Shown here: positions 17,823 to 26,403 of the stretch, piece after piece | How the letters are laid out: each line of letters begins with the position of its first letter | How positions within the stretch are numbered: position 1 is the first letter of the stretch | NCBI GenBank assembly: GCA_002172675.1 | Contig: NETF01000168.1 | Location: 1-56,619 of the forward strand | Direction: 5' to 3' | Origin: an unicellular cyanobacterium SU3 | GTDB taxonomy: Bacteria; Cyanobacteriota; Cyanobacteriia; Cyanobacteriales; Microcystaceae | DNA length: 56,619 bases | The notes under the pieces: model-generated | What the model was told of the DNA's origin: nothing | The model's database searches: none | The model's input: only the letters and a program-made list of their open reading frames with translations | Program-made: the position numbers and the translations under genes

Positions 17823-18569
17823 TCAAACCAGTAGATCGTCAGGATATACTGTGAAACGTTTAAGTTGAGCATATTTTTCTTCAGTAATAAATCTAGGTTT
17901 AGCCCATTTGAAAGTATTTTGAACAGCATTATCAATTCCTAAAACTGCAATTCCTTCGTCTACAAATTCATTATGAAGTAACTTACTCCCAAAGGGGCTA
18001 GTTCTGATAGAATTACGACGTTTTTCTATGATATTTTCTACCGTAGATAATTCCCATTTATTGGCTTTGATATCGCCAAACATATCTAAAAAAGTTGACC
18101 GAAGTAATTCATCAGTTAAACGGATTAATTTTTTACGTTTGCGTCTAATTTCATCAGCTTTATCTAGTTTTCTAGCGATTCTTTTTTGTTCTTCTAGGGG
18201 TGGTAAGGGGATTTCTAATTTTTTCAAAGCATTCGAACTTAAGTTTGGTTGTGCCGCACCCCAAGCATTAATCAAAAGTTTTTGCAATATTTGACCAGTA
18301 AAAATATATCTAAGATAGTCTTGAGTGGTTGAATCGAAAGCTCTAATAATAGCTATACGTTGATTTACTAAAGCATTATCTAAATTACTTTCTACTATTC
18401 CAATTTTACCAGTCGTAGCTCCTGAAAGTGCCATCAAAACATCACCTTTTTTGGCTCTGCATGAGTTGACTATCTTATGCTTATTTTCATCTATACATAC
18501 TAGAGAGAATACCCGATTGTTTTTGACTTTTAGCTTGATTAAACCTTCGGGTATTTTAGTGATAATCAA
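17823..18569 (-). pseudogene. Type I restriction specificity subunit HsdS, truncated at both ends
   Basis: A 248-residue frame of HsdS, the DNA-recognition subunit of type I restriction-modification. It starts inside the first target-recognition domain (KKGDVLMALSGATTGKIGIV) and runs through the central conserved helix (IPLPPLEEQKRIARKLDKAD, then EIRRKRKKLIRLTDELLRSTF). It ends within the second domain at YAQLKRFTVYPDDLLV, where relatives continue with the TIMGT-like motif. The usual N-terminus is missing too. No hsdM or hsdR lies nearby. The 3' break point coincides with the border of the IS1634 scrap. It cannot be a functional specificity subunit. Confidence 0.85.
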
Positions 18570-18617
18570 AGCTTACTGATTATTTTATCCGTTGCATTTT
18601 CAAGATAAATTATATCT

Positions 18618-19610
18618 TTAACGATGAACTTTTCCATCCGGCATGGTTGCACCCCGTAAAATGACACCAGCCAAATTAGCACTCATTAACTCAGCCCTCG
18701 TTAAATTAGCATTACTCATATTTGCCCCCATGAGATTCGCCCGTGCAAAAAACGCCTCAACTAAATCAGCATCCGTTAAATTAGATCCGGATAAATTAGC
18801 CCGACTTAAATCTGCGTGGTTCATCCGTGTTAAACTTAAGTCCGCTTGATGAAGATTAGCTCGGTTCAAGATAGCATGAGTCATGACTGCCCCTCTGGCA
18901 GTAATATCGCTCAATTCTGCTTGAGATAATTGCGCCCTGACTAGATTGGTGTTGGTAAGATTGGCGCCAGTTAACTTTGCCCCTGTTAAATTCGTGTCCG
19001 TCAGTAAAGCCCCTTTAAGATTAGCATTGGTTAAATCTGCCTTCCGTAAGTCAGCGTCTCTCAAATTAACTTCTTTGAGATTAGCCCCCGCCAAATTAGC
19101 CCGACTCAAATCAACCCCCTTCATATTTGCCCCTTGTAAGTCTGCCCTCGCTAAATTGGCCGCTTGGAGGTTAGTATAATAACTCTTCTTTTCTTGGCGC
19201 ATATTTGCCCCTCTCAGACAAGCACCAGTAAGGGTTGCACCACTTAAATCTGCTCCTCGTAAATCAGCAGCGATTAAGTTAGCATCGAGAAAAGTAGCTA
19301 GAGTAATATCTGTATCCCTTAAATTAGAGTTTTGTAGTAAGGTTCCATGAAGGGTAGCATTGCGTAAATCTGCCCCACTGAGGTCCGCTTGCGATAAATT
19401 CGCCCCACTTAAGTTAGCTCCTACTAAATTGGCTTGAGTTAAATTAGCACGGTTAAAAAAGGAGAATAAGAGGTTAGCTCCGTGTAAATCCGCTTCATTT
19501 AGGGTAATCCCGATTAAATCTGCTCCCACTAGGTTAATTCCTGGCAACTTTAACCCATTAAATAAGGTTTCTCCGGCAGAATAACGCTCAATTAGTTCAC
19601 TGGGTTTCAT
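18618..19610 (-). CDS. Pentapeptide-repeat protein
   Basis: A 330-residue protein made almost wholly of A(D/N)LXX pentapeptides from about residue 20 to the end, with one short interruption near 140 (RQEKKSYYTN). Such proteins fold into a right-handed quadrilateral beta-helix. They are very common in cyanobacteria and mostly of unknown role; some mimic DNA or scaffold proteins. No signal peptide or membrane segment is evident. The gene lies 21 bases downstream of the triplicated-domain gene and is probably translated from the same transcript. HIP-like GCGATTAA sequences but no full HIP1 site occur in it. Confidence 0.92.
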   Translation of the reverse strand: MKPSELIERYSAGETLFNGLKLPGINLVGADLIGITLNEADLHGANLLFSFFNRANLTQANLVGANLSGANLSQADLSGADLRNATLHGTLLQNSNLRDTDITLATFLDANLIAADLRGADLSGATLTGACLRGANMRQEKKSYYTNLQAANLARADLQGANMKGVDLSRANLAGANLKEVNLRDADLRKADLTNANLKGALLTDTNLTGAKLTGANLTNTNLVRAQLSQAELSDITARGAVMTHAILNRANLHQADLSLTRMNHADLSRANLSGSNLTDADLVEAFFARANLMGANMSNANLTRAELMSANLAGVILRGATMPDGKVHR

Positions 19611-19631
19611 AGAGACGAAATGGCAACAATA

Positions 19632-20777
19632 TTATATAAAAGGTTTTATGGCTTCAACGACGGTACTGGCAGTTTGTAGATGGGCATCCGAATCATTGAG
19701 AGATTTGGCCATGTTGTAGAGTTTTGCTTCAATCTCGGTAATAGAACGACCACTCTGAAGAAGTTGCTCTAAAAGATCATCAAGGGTATAACTTCTCAAG
19801 GTTGACCAATCTTGTCCACTGCGATCCCAAGGATGAAATAGTAGGGAGAATAGCAGTATTTTAGCGCGTAATGGATTGGTATATTGCATGATTTCTAAGC
19901 GAATCTCAAAAATGTCATACTTTGGTTTAGAAGGAGGAGGCGCTGGAGTGGCTTGTACCTGTTTTAACTCAGTTACCATCTGTTCTGAAGTGATATCAAT
20001 CACAGAGGTTTCAAAGGCTGAAGCCGGAGACGGTTGCATATTTTGATAGTTGTTACTATTGTTAATAGAAATAATTTGGGTACTGTAGCTGTTGGAATTG
20101 TCCGAAGACAGTATATTTTTTTGTTGTAAATTATCGTATAATCCATCAATTTGATTGAGAATAACTTTAGCAATGGCAAGATATAAATTTTTTTTATTAA
20201 TATTGTTAACTAATTGGATAAAAGCTTGTTTGAGACTACTATAATCTGGATAAATTTCTAAAGTTTCCATGATTAAATGATTTAAACCATAATTTTTAAT
20301 TCGGTTTAAATCATTTTCCCAACTGTTTTTAGTAATAGCATAAATTAATTTATGAATTCTAGCCGTTTCAGGATGATTAGATAAATTTCTCACCGCTTGC
20401 TCTAAGAGAACACTACTATCAGAAACCTGAGTCTCCTTCGGATTAGTTGGTACTTCGATTACTTCGGTTTCTAGATTGAGTTCACGGTAAATAGGACCAA
20501 GTTGTTCAACGATCGCTTTAGCCACCCCAGCGTAAACTTTAGGACGGTTTAGGGTTTTGACCAATCTATATAAGGAAAGAGTTAGTTGTTCAAGGGTTTC
20601 TTGTTGGGTAAGGAGTTCTTTAACCAAACTTTCCATCGAAAATCCATTGAGAACATTGAGATCGTTTTGCCAAGTTTTTTGACAAATACAAAAAATTAGT
20701 TTTTTGACTCTAATGGATTCTGGATGGTGTTCAAGATATTGAACAGCTTGGTAAAATGAATCAGATGATAATTGCAT
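19632..20777 (-). CDS. Protein with three copies of a ~95-residue helical domain, function unknown
   Basis: I do not recognise a named family. The 381-residue protein contains three tandem copies of one helical unit: residues about 5-98, 138-234 and 286-381. Each copy opens with an AVxxLxxHPExxRxxKLIF-like pattern (HHPESIRVKKLIFCICQKTW, NHPETARIHKLIYAITKNSW and the weaker TNPLRAKILLFSLLFHPWDR). Each continues with a Asn/Asp-rich turn, an LxxLLxxLL-type helix and a closing helix ending in AxxxVxxQxxxxY. Linkers are low-complexity and Ser/Asn/Pro rich. No membrane segment or catalytic motif is seen, so an adaptor or binding role is likely but unproven. It precedes the pentapeptide gene by 21 bases. 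Confidence 0.65.
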   Translation of the reverse strand: MQLSSDSFYQAVQYLEHHPESIRVKKLIFCICQKTWQNDLNVLNGFSMESLVKELLTQQETLEQLTLSLYRLVKTLNRPKVYAGVAKAIVEQLGPIYRELNLETEVIEVPTNPKETQVSDSSVLLEQAVRNLSNHPETARIHKLIYAITKNSWENDLNRIKNYGLNHLIMETLEIYPDYSSLKQAFIQLVNNINKKNLYLAIAKVILNQIDGLYDNLQQKNILSSDNSNSYSTQIISINNSNNYQNMQPSPASAFETSVIDITSEQMVTELKQVQATPAPPPSKPKYDIFEIRLEIMQYTNPLRAKILLFSLLFHPWDRSGQDWSTLRSYTLDDLLEQLLQSGRSITEIEAKLYNMAKSLNDSDAHLQTASTVVEAIKPFI

Positions 20778-21240
20778 AGTTACCCCTCAAATAGAAAAAA
20801 ACACTGATGTTAAGTTGTAAGTCGGTATGTTAAGGTTTATGTTTATCTTCAAAAAAAATAATTGACACTTCATTGTCTATAATACTGTCTATTCTTAAGT
20901 TAGAAAACAAACCATATTATCATGGCTTAACAACCAAGAAATAAATAAGGATTCATTAGCCAACAAAAGCAAAACCTAGGCAGTATGATGGGCAATATTT
21001 TTCTAAACTTATCAAGATAAGGAAGTTCAAAACCTGTCTCTCGTTAAGTCTCGTATTCGGACGAGCAACCTCGGCGAATGAGATGCGCCAAGAGGAAACC
21101 TCAGAATTACTTTCAACCACTTTTGTGCAGTAGTGTTCCAGTGGAGGGACGGACTTCTGTGGGATAAGGCTGTCTTTCAAGAAACTAAATGTCTGTGAAT
21201 GACATCTTTACTAATATAGCTAAAGTTAAGTTATATTCCT
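20778..21240. other. 463-base intergenic region with a GC-richer, structured stretch
   Basis: The part at about 21040-21180 is richer in G/C than its surroundings and has small hairpins (CTCGT/ACGAG around 21052-21067; GAGG AAA CCTC at 21092-21102). Forward-strand reading gives short coding-like pieces in two frames (GRATSANEMRQEETSELL, then SSVPVEGRTSVG). These are reminiscent of the variable tails of IS200/IS605 TnpB proteins but too short to prove it. A 74-codon reverse-strand frame (20956-21180) has no recognisable content and is not called. Confidence 0.25.
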
Positions 21241-22419
21241 ATGGGTAACTATCATTCTGATCAACCGATTCAACCTGAGTCTAAGCCAAACTTAGGGGAT
21301 GTCGACTCTACCAAGACAGAAACCCTTAACGCTGGTTCTATGATTGAGCAACACTCACGGACATCCGACGTTCCATCGTTGTACAGTGAAGTCGTTTCGG
21401 ACACAAGGGGAAATGAAACCGAAGAATCATCGGAAATTACAGAAATTTCTATTGTCGAGGAAGAAGAAGATATTCCTTTAACTCAAGATTGGTTTAACCT
21501 AGCTCGTAAACTACGGGGACAAAATCGAGAACTCCTCGATACCATTGTCACCTTAGAACAAGCCTTAGCCGACTCAAGACAACAACTACAAGACTATCAA
21601 GAGCGATCGCGTCATCACAACGCTTTGCTATCCCAACAAACTGCCCAATTTCAAAGTACCCAAGCACAAAATAGTCATCTCCTCGAACAACTACAAACCT
21701 CTCAAACCAACCTACAACAACAGCAACATAACCTAGAAACCCTACAAAAACAATTACACGCTTCTCAAGAAGCTTTTGCTCAGTTAGAACGAGAATGTGC
21801 TTTACTCAAAGAAGAAACCCTACAGAATAAAAACCAATTAGTCCTTAACAAACGACAAATTCACGAGTTGCAGCAACGTCTACAACGACAACAACGCTAC
21901 AGCCTACAATACAAAGCAGCCTTAGATGAATGTTTATGTAATCATAAGAAAAAACTTCCTTTGGCTGATGTTCAATCTAGGGTAGAGCGTCCCACTGCTC
22001 CCAATGTGGTCTCTATTCAACCTTGGTCTAGTTCTCTAGAAAAGAAGATAACTCCCAGTTTTGCCCCTTCTCCTATCAAATCAGAAGCCTCAGAACCAAT
22101 TTCTGATGCCATTGATAATACGTTAGAAGAGTTATTTTCTTTGACTCCTGAACCCAATTCAGACATAGCTGAGCCTGACAACGATAGCAGCGACTCTGAG
22201 CAACCTTCAACCCCAGAGCCAAACCTATCGGTAACGGAAAATCAAGACGTTACCCAAGAACAACCCCAAACCCATAACGAACAGACGGCTACTTCTTCCC
22301 ATGGTTTATTAATGAGTAGTTCGGTGCCTTTTAGTTTTAGTATTGAGCGTCATCGAAAAGAAGATGCTGCTAGGGAAAAGGTCGATTTACCTTCTTTTCT
22401 TCGTCGTCAATCTGGATGA
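21241..22419 (+). CDS. Coiled-coil protein of unknown function
   Basis: A 392-residue soluble, acidic protein. After an unstructured Ser/Thr/Glu-rich N-terminus it has the segment EDIPLTQDWFNLARKLRGQN (near residue 77). A long Gln-rich coiled coil follows (about 90-225) with heptads such as LLEQLQTSQTNLQQQQHNLE. Then comes a disordered Pro/Ser/Glu-rich stretch, and it ends in a short basic tail SFLRRQSG. It looks like a cyanobacterial conserved protein with a coiled-coil core; I cannot name it. No membrane segment. It faces the aminotransferase gene and shares a hairpin with it. Confidence 0.7.
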   Translation: MGNYHSDQPIQPESKPNLGDVDSTKTETLNAGSMIEQHSRTSDVPSLYSEVVSDTRGNETEESSEITEISIVEEEEDIPLTQDWFNLARKLRGQNRELLDTIVTLEQALADSRQQLQDYQERSRHHNALLSQQTAQFQSTQAQNSHLLEQLQTSQTNLQQQQHNLETLQKQLHASQEAFAQLERECALLKEETLQNKNQLVLNKRQIHELQQRLQRQQRYSLQYKAALDECLCNHKKKLPLADVQSRVERPTAPNVVSIQPWSSSLEKKITPSFAPSPIKSEASEPISDAIDNTLEELFSLTPEPNSDIAEPDNDSSDSEQPSTPEPNLSVTENQDVTQEQPQTHNEQTATSSHGLLMSSSVPFSFSIERHRKEDAAREKVDLPSFLRRQSG

Positions 22420-22462
22420 GAGAATGGGAAACAGGAAATGTATGAACCTGTCCCCATTCTCT
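22419..22462. terminator. Shared hairpin between convergent coiled-coil and aminotransferase genes
   Basis: AGAGAATGGGAAACAGG (22419-22435) pairs with CCTGTCCCCATTCTCT (22447-22462): a 16-17 bp stem with one bulge or mismatch and an 11-base loop. It fills the gap between two convergent genes and probably terminates both, although no long T tract follows. Confidence 0.6.
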
Positions 22463-22469
22463 GTTGCGG

Positions 22470-23621
22470 TTAACTGCCCAATACTTGAGCGGCTGCCGCC
22501 ATACCAGCCCCAGATTTAGCTGATTGATCCCCTAAACTTTGTAGGGTGGCTTCTAAGGCAGCGATCGCGGTTAAAACATCTCGCTCGCTGACAAAGCCTA
22601 AATGACCAATTCGGAAAATTTTACCCTTGAGGTGATCTTGTCCCCCAGCTAAGGCAATATCAAATTGTTTTTTCATCGTAGAACGAATGGCTTCAGCATC
22701 AACAGTAGAGGGCATTACCGCTGTTACTGCATGACTAGCTGCCTCATCTGGAGCAAACAAACTTAACCCTAACCCTCTCGCTGCAGCACGGGTGGCTTGG
22801 GTTAAGCGGTGATGACGGGTAAACATCGCCTCTAAGCCTTCTGCTTTCATCATTTCTAAGGCGACTTTTAACCCGAACATTAGATTAATGGGAGGGGTAA
22901 AGGGTGAACTATTTTTATCCGTTGCTTTTTTGTAAGTACCTAAATCTAAATAAAACTTAGGTAGGGTTGCGGTTTCGTAAGCTTTCCACGCTTTAGAGCT
23001 AACGGCCACAAATCCTAAGCCCGGAGGAATCATATAGCCTTTTTGAGAGCCAGAGGCTACCATATCGAGTCCCCATTCATCCACCGGTACACTGACGGCC
23101 CCTAAACTGGTAACAGCATCCACCATAATTAAGGCTTCACCGTGAGCTTTGACATGGGTGTTAATGGTCTGGAGGTCGTTGAGAACCCCTGTAGAGGTCT
23201 CTGAATGGGTGATAATGACGGCTTTGATGGTTTTTTCGGTATCCGCTTCTAATTTGGCTTTAAAGGCTTCGGGATCAAGGGGTTTGCCCCATTCTGCGGT
23301 GATTTCTTCGGTCTCTAATCCAAAGGCGCGGGCAATTTTTCCCCAACGTTCCCCGAATTTACCATTATTACCCACTAAAACGCGATCGCCAGCACTTAAG
23401 AAGTTAATAATTCCTGCTTCCATGGCCCCGGTGCCACTAGCGGTTAACATCAATACATCGTTTTGGGTTTGATGCAGCCATTTGAGGTTTTCGGTAATTT
23501 CCCCAATAATTTGACTAAAATCCCCACTACGATGGCCAATAGGGTGTTTAGCCATCGCTAATAATACACTTTCAGGGACAGGGGTTGGCCCTGGAATCAT
23601 GAGCATATGTTTATCTTGCAT
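22470..23621 (-). CDS. Class V aminotransferase (alanine/serine-glyoxylate type)
   Basis: A 383-residue PLP enzyme. It shows MIPGPTPVPESVLLAMAKHPIGHRSGDF at the N-terminus, SASGTGAME-type cofactor loop (TASGTGAMEA near 62), HSETSTGV, VDAVTSLGA, and the PLP lysine in SGSQKGYMIPPGLGF (near 193). Relatives transfer amino groups from serine or alanine to glyoxylate, fitting photorespiratory glycolate metabolism in a cyanobacterium; some are listed as the small subunit of a soluble hydrogenase, which is a legacy name. Length is normal. Single gene on the reverse strand. Confidence 0.92.
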   Translation of the reverse strand: MQDKHMLMIPGPTPVPESVLLAMAKHPIGHRSGDFSQIIGEITENLKWLHQTQNDVLMLTASGTGAMEAGIINFLSAGDRVLVGNNGKFGERWGKIARAFGLETEEITAEWGKPLDPEAFKAKLEADTEKTIKAVIITHSETSTGVLNDLQTINTHVKAHGEALIMVDAVTSLGAVSVPVDEWGLDMVASGSQKGYMIPPGLGFVAVSSKAWKAYETATLPKFYLDLGTYKKATDKNSSPFTPPINLMFGLKVALEMMKAEGLEAMFTRHHRLTQATRAAARGLGLSLFAPDEAASHAVTAVMPSTVDAEAIRSTMKKQFDIALAGGQDHLKGKIFRIGHLGFVSERDVLTAIAALEATLQSLGDQSAKSGAGMAAAAQVLGS

Positions 23622-23912
23622 TTATGTTTGTCTCCTGCTTATTTTTCTAAATAAATTATCCCCTGTTGAATAGACATGAGGATAGTGGCTTCACAGGGAG
23701 TCCAACCTATTAGTTTACCCTGTCCCTTTCCAGACTAAAAAAATCCTTGTCCTTTATGGCTTTTTTTAAGCTTTAATTCAGATTGTTTCCTCGTCTAGAC
23801 TCAATGATAAAACTTGTCCAATGCTACGAGTTAAACTTTTATCTATCATGTTATATTTAACCCTGGTCTTTAATATCTTCTAGCACTTCTAACAGAAAAA
23901 ATTATTATCGTA

Positions 23913-24566
23913 ATGGAAATCAAATTCAATTCAGGACAAGTCAGTTTAATAACCATCACCCCCGACGCTGAAAAGTTAATCGCTTATTGTGCTAGAGTTA
24001 GCAGCAAAAATCAAGAGAATCCTAAGATAGAAAAACTCTTAAGATATTGTCTTAAACATGGTCATTGGTCTATTTTTGAACAAGCATCTATGACGGTGGA
24101 AATACAATGTCCCCTGGCTATTGCTATTCAAATTTTAAGACACAGATCATTTTGTTTCCAGCAATTTAGTAAGAGATACCAAGAAGTAGAAAAAGAGAAT
24201 TTTGCCTATTTACCAGAAATCAGATTACAAGATTATAAAAATAGACAAAATAGTATTATTCCTGAAAATGATGATTTACAAAATAAATACAATGAAAAAA
24301 TTACTAAGTTGTATGATGATATTTTTAATCTTTATAAAGAAATGATCGACGATGGTGTTGCCAAAGAATGCGCTCGTTTTGTATTACCAGAAGCGGTGAT
24401 GACTAAACTTTATATGACGGGTAATATTCGCAGTTTTATTCATTATCTTCAAGTTCGTACTTCTAATGATGCACAAAAAGAACATAGAGAAGTTGCTGAT
24501 GCTATTGGTGAAATATTAAAACAAGAATGTCCTATTATTTGGAATGCTGCTTTTGAGGAAGTTTAA
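23913..24566 (+). CDS. thyX: Flavin-dependent thymidylate synthase
   Basis: A 217-residue ThyX that makes dTMP from dUMP with FAD, NADPH and methylene-tetrahydrofolate. The defining motif RHR-X7-S-K-R is present (RHRSFCFQQFSKRY near residue 85), as are the C-terminal ARFVLPEAVMTKLYMTGN and IRSFIHYLQVRTSNDAQKE blocks that hold FAD and substrate. The dUTPase gene follows after 6 bases, so the pair supplies both dUMP and dTMP. The pair is clearly more A/T rich than core genes nearby. No good Shine-Dalgarno sequence precedes the ATG. Confidence 0.96.
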   Translation: MEIKFNSGQVSLITITPDAEKLIAYCARVSSKNQENPKIEKLLRYCLKHGHWSIFEQASMTVEIQCPLAIAIQILRHRSFCFQQFSKRYQEVEKENFAYLPEIRLQDYKNRQNSIIPENDDLQNKYNEKITKLYDDIFNLYKEMIDDGVAKECARFVLPEAVMTKLYMTGNIRSFIHYLQVRTSNDAQKEHREVADAIGEILKQECPIIWNAAFEEV

Positions 24567-24572
24567 ACAATC

Positions 24573-25001
24573 ATGAAATTAAAAATAAAAAGATTAAGTA
24601 AAAATGCTATTTTACCAAATTATGCTCATTTTGATGATTCAGGAATGGACTTGTTTGCTATTGAAAAAAAAGAGATCGAACCAGCAACACAAGCATTAAT
24701 AAAAACAGGAATAGCGATAGAATTACCTAAAAATACAGAGGCACAAATTAGGCCAAGAAGTGGCTTAGCATTAAAACATGGTATTACGGTATTAAATACA
24801 CCGGGAACCATTGATGAAGGGTATAGAGGGGAAATTGGTGTTATTTTGATCAATCATAGTCAAAAAACCTTTTTAATTGAAGCAGGAATGAAAATTGCTC
24901 AAATGATTATTATGCCAATTATTCGCTGTGAAATTGAAGAAATACAAGAATTATCAATAACTCAAAGAAATGAAGGGGGTTTTGGTTCAACAGGGATCTA
25001 A
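24573..25001 (+). CDS. dut: Deoxyuridine 5'-triphosphate nucleotidohydrolase (dUTPase)
   Basis: A 142-residue homotrimeric dUTPase with all five family motifs: DDSGMDLFA (motif 1), [12 protein letters not shown] (2), [18 protein letters not shown] with the catalytic Asp and Tyr region (3), IAQMIIMPI (4) and [10 protein letters not shown] (5). It hydrolyses dUTP to dUMP, keeping uracil out of DNA and feeding the ThyX reaction encoded just upstream. The spacing of 6 bases indicates a two-gene operon. Confidence 0.96.
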   Translation: MKLKIKRLSKNAILPNYAHFDDSGMDLFAIEKKEIEPATQALIKTGIAIELPKNTEAQIRPRSGLALKHGITVLNTPGTIDEGYRGEIGVILINHSQKTFLIEAGMKIAQMIIMPIIRCEIEEIQELSITQRNEGGFGSTGI

Positions 25002-25030
25002 GTTCATCTTACACTGATTAGTAAAGATTG

Positions 25031-25062
25031 GGTGTAGGGTGTGGGGTGTAGGGTGTAGAGTG
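25031..25062. repeat. Short GGTGTAGGGTGT tandem repeat
   Basis: A run of imperfect GTGTAGGG/GTGTGGGG units fills about 32 bases after dut. It is a simple repeat of a kind seen near intergenic elements in cyanobacteria. The units are too short and unspaced to be a CRISPR array. Confidence 0.6.
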
Positions 25063-25152
25063 TTAAATTTTCTTTTAACTCTCACTGTTTTAGAATGAAT
25101 TTTTTAAGGGCAATTCAATAATTACCCCGACAGAATTGGTTATAAAATAGTT

Positions 25153-26361
25153 TTAGATATCTTGAGGATTAACAGGAAAATAGAACTCAATTCCTTTATC
25201 AATTAGATGTTGATTATTAGCTAAAATCTCTTTTTTGAAGTTCCAAGCTAATACATAATAAATGTCAGGAAGTTCCGTTAATTCTTTTTCAATGACAATA
25301 GGAATGTGCATTCCTGGTGAATAAAGTCCCCGTCTCAGTTCATTTTTTTCTACTAAATAATCAAGGTATTGTGTTCCTACACCGAAGTAATTTAACATGG
25401 TATTACCCTTAACTGGTGCGCCAAAACCCCAGACAGTTTTACCTTCTTTTTTAGCTTTATCTAAGTAGGCTAAATTATCAGCTTTCATCTGTTCAATACG
25501 CTTAGCAAAGTCTACATAAGTAGAAAATTCATTACTTTTTTCATCTACTTCTGCTTGACGCATATTTTGTAAGCGATCGCTTGGTTTTTTCTGTCCTTGA
25601 TGAGTAACAAAGCCAATAATTGATCCGCCATGAATGGGGGATAAATAAGCATCAAACATAGATAAACCATGACGATTTAACAAAACTTCAATGGTGTTTA
25701 AATTATAATATAAAAGATGTTCATGATAGATTTGATCAAAGGCTAAATTATCAACAATGCGCTTCATATAAAGGAATTGAACCACAAAAACACCATCATC
25801 GGTTAATGCTTCTCTGATTCCTTCCGTGACAGAATGTAACTCTTCTAAATGGAAAAAGACCCCGGCTGCATTAATGGCGTTAAACTTGCGATCAAGGCGT
25901 TTTACTACGTCTAAATTGAAAAAATCATTAACCGTGGGAACTCCTGCTTCTTCGGCTATTTTTGCGGTAGTTTTTGAAGATTCTACCCCTAAAACATCAT
26001 AACCCAAGGCTTGAAAATGTTTCAGTTGTGTTCCATCATTTGAACCAATATCTAAAACAGACTTATTCGGGGTATCTTTAAAGAAGCGATCATCCACTTC
26101 ATGGGCGACATTTTTAAAGTGTTCACTGAGGGATTTTGTCACACCAGAAAGATAGGTATGATCCCCAAACATGATCTCTTTTTTAACCGTATAATCGAGT
26201 TGAACGGTACCACAATCATGACAGTATAAAACCCGTAAAGGATAAAAGGATTCTTTTCCCACTTGTTCAGGTTTTAAGAAGTTATTACACCAGGGTTGAT
26301 GTCCTAAATCAATCGCTAGTTCTAAATTCGTAGAATCACAAACACGACAAATATTATTCAA
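25153..26361 (-). CDS. SAM-dependent sugar C-methyltransferase-like protein
   Basis: A 402-residue protein with the three-part layout of nucleotide-sugar C-methyltransferases. The zinc-binding N-terminus has two cysteine pairs (CRVC at 5-8 and CHDC near 50). A SAM-binding Rossmann domain follows with VLDIGSNDGTQLKHF (near 99), and the C-terminal domain has TVWGFGAPVKGNTMLNYFG (near 305). Relatives methylate deoxysugars or other polyketide/sugar intermediates. It lies with glycosyltransferases and a FkbM methyltransferase on the reverse strand, so it probably modifies a surface-glycan precursor. Substrate unknown. Confidence 0.88.
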   Translation of the reverse strand: MNNICRVCDSTNLELAIDLGHQPWCNNFLKPEQVGKESFYPLRVLYCHDCGTVQLDYTVKKEIMFGDHTYLSGVTKSLSEHFKNVAHEVDDRFFKDTPNKSVLDIGSNDGTQLKHFQALGYDVLGVESSKTTAKIAEEAGVPTVNDFFNLDVVKRLDRKFNAINAAGVFFHLEELHSVTEGIREALTDDGVFVVQFLYMKRIVDNLAFDQIYHEHLLYYNLNTIEVLLNRHGLSMFDAYLSPIHGGSIIGFVTHQGQKKPSDRLQNMRQAEVDEKSNEFSTYVDFAKRIEQMKADNLAYLDKAKKEGKTVWGFGAPVKGNTMLNYFGVGTQYLDYLVEKNELRRGLYSPGMHIPIVIEKELTELPDIYYVLAWNFKKEILANNQHLIDKGIEFYFPVNPQDI

Positions 26362-26403
26362 AGTTAATTTTCCCTCCTAGATCATTAATGATGTCTTCAA
26401 TTA

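Noticed and set aside
20956-21180. 74-codon reverse open frame
   Set aside because: No ribosome-binding site, no recognisable motif, and it overlaps a structured patch better explained as a relic or RNA.
23149-23472. 107-codon forward frame inside the aminotransferase gene
   Set aside because: Antisense of a conserved enzyme; composition not protein-like.
25031-25062. Run of GTGTAGGG units considered as a CRISPR-like array
   Set aside because: Units are about 7-10 bases with no spacers between them; a simple repeat.
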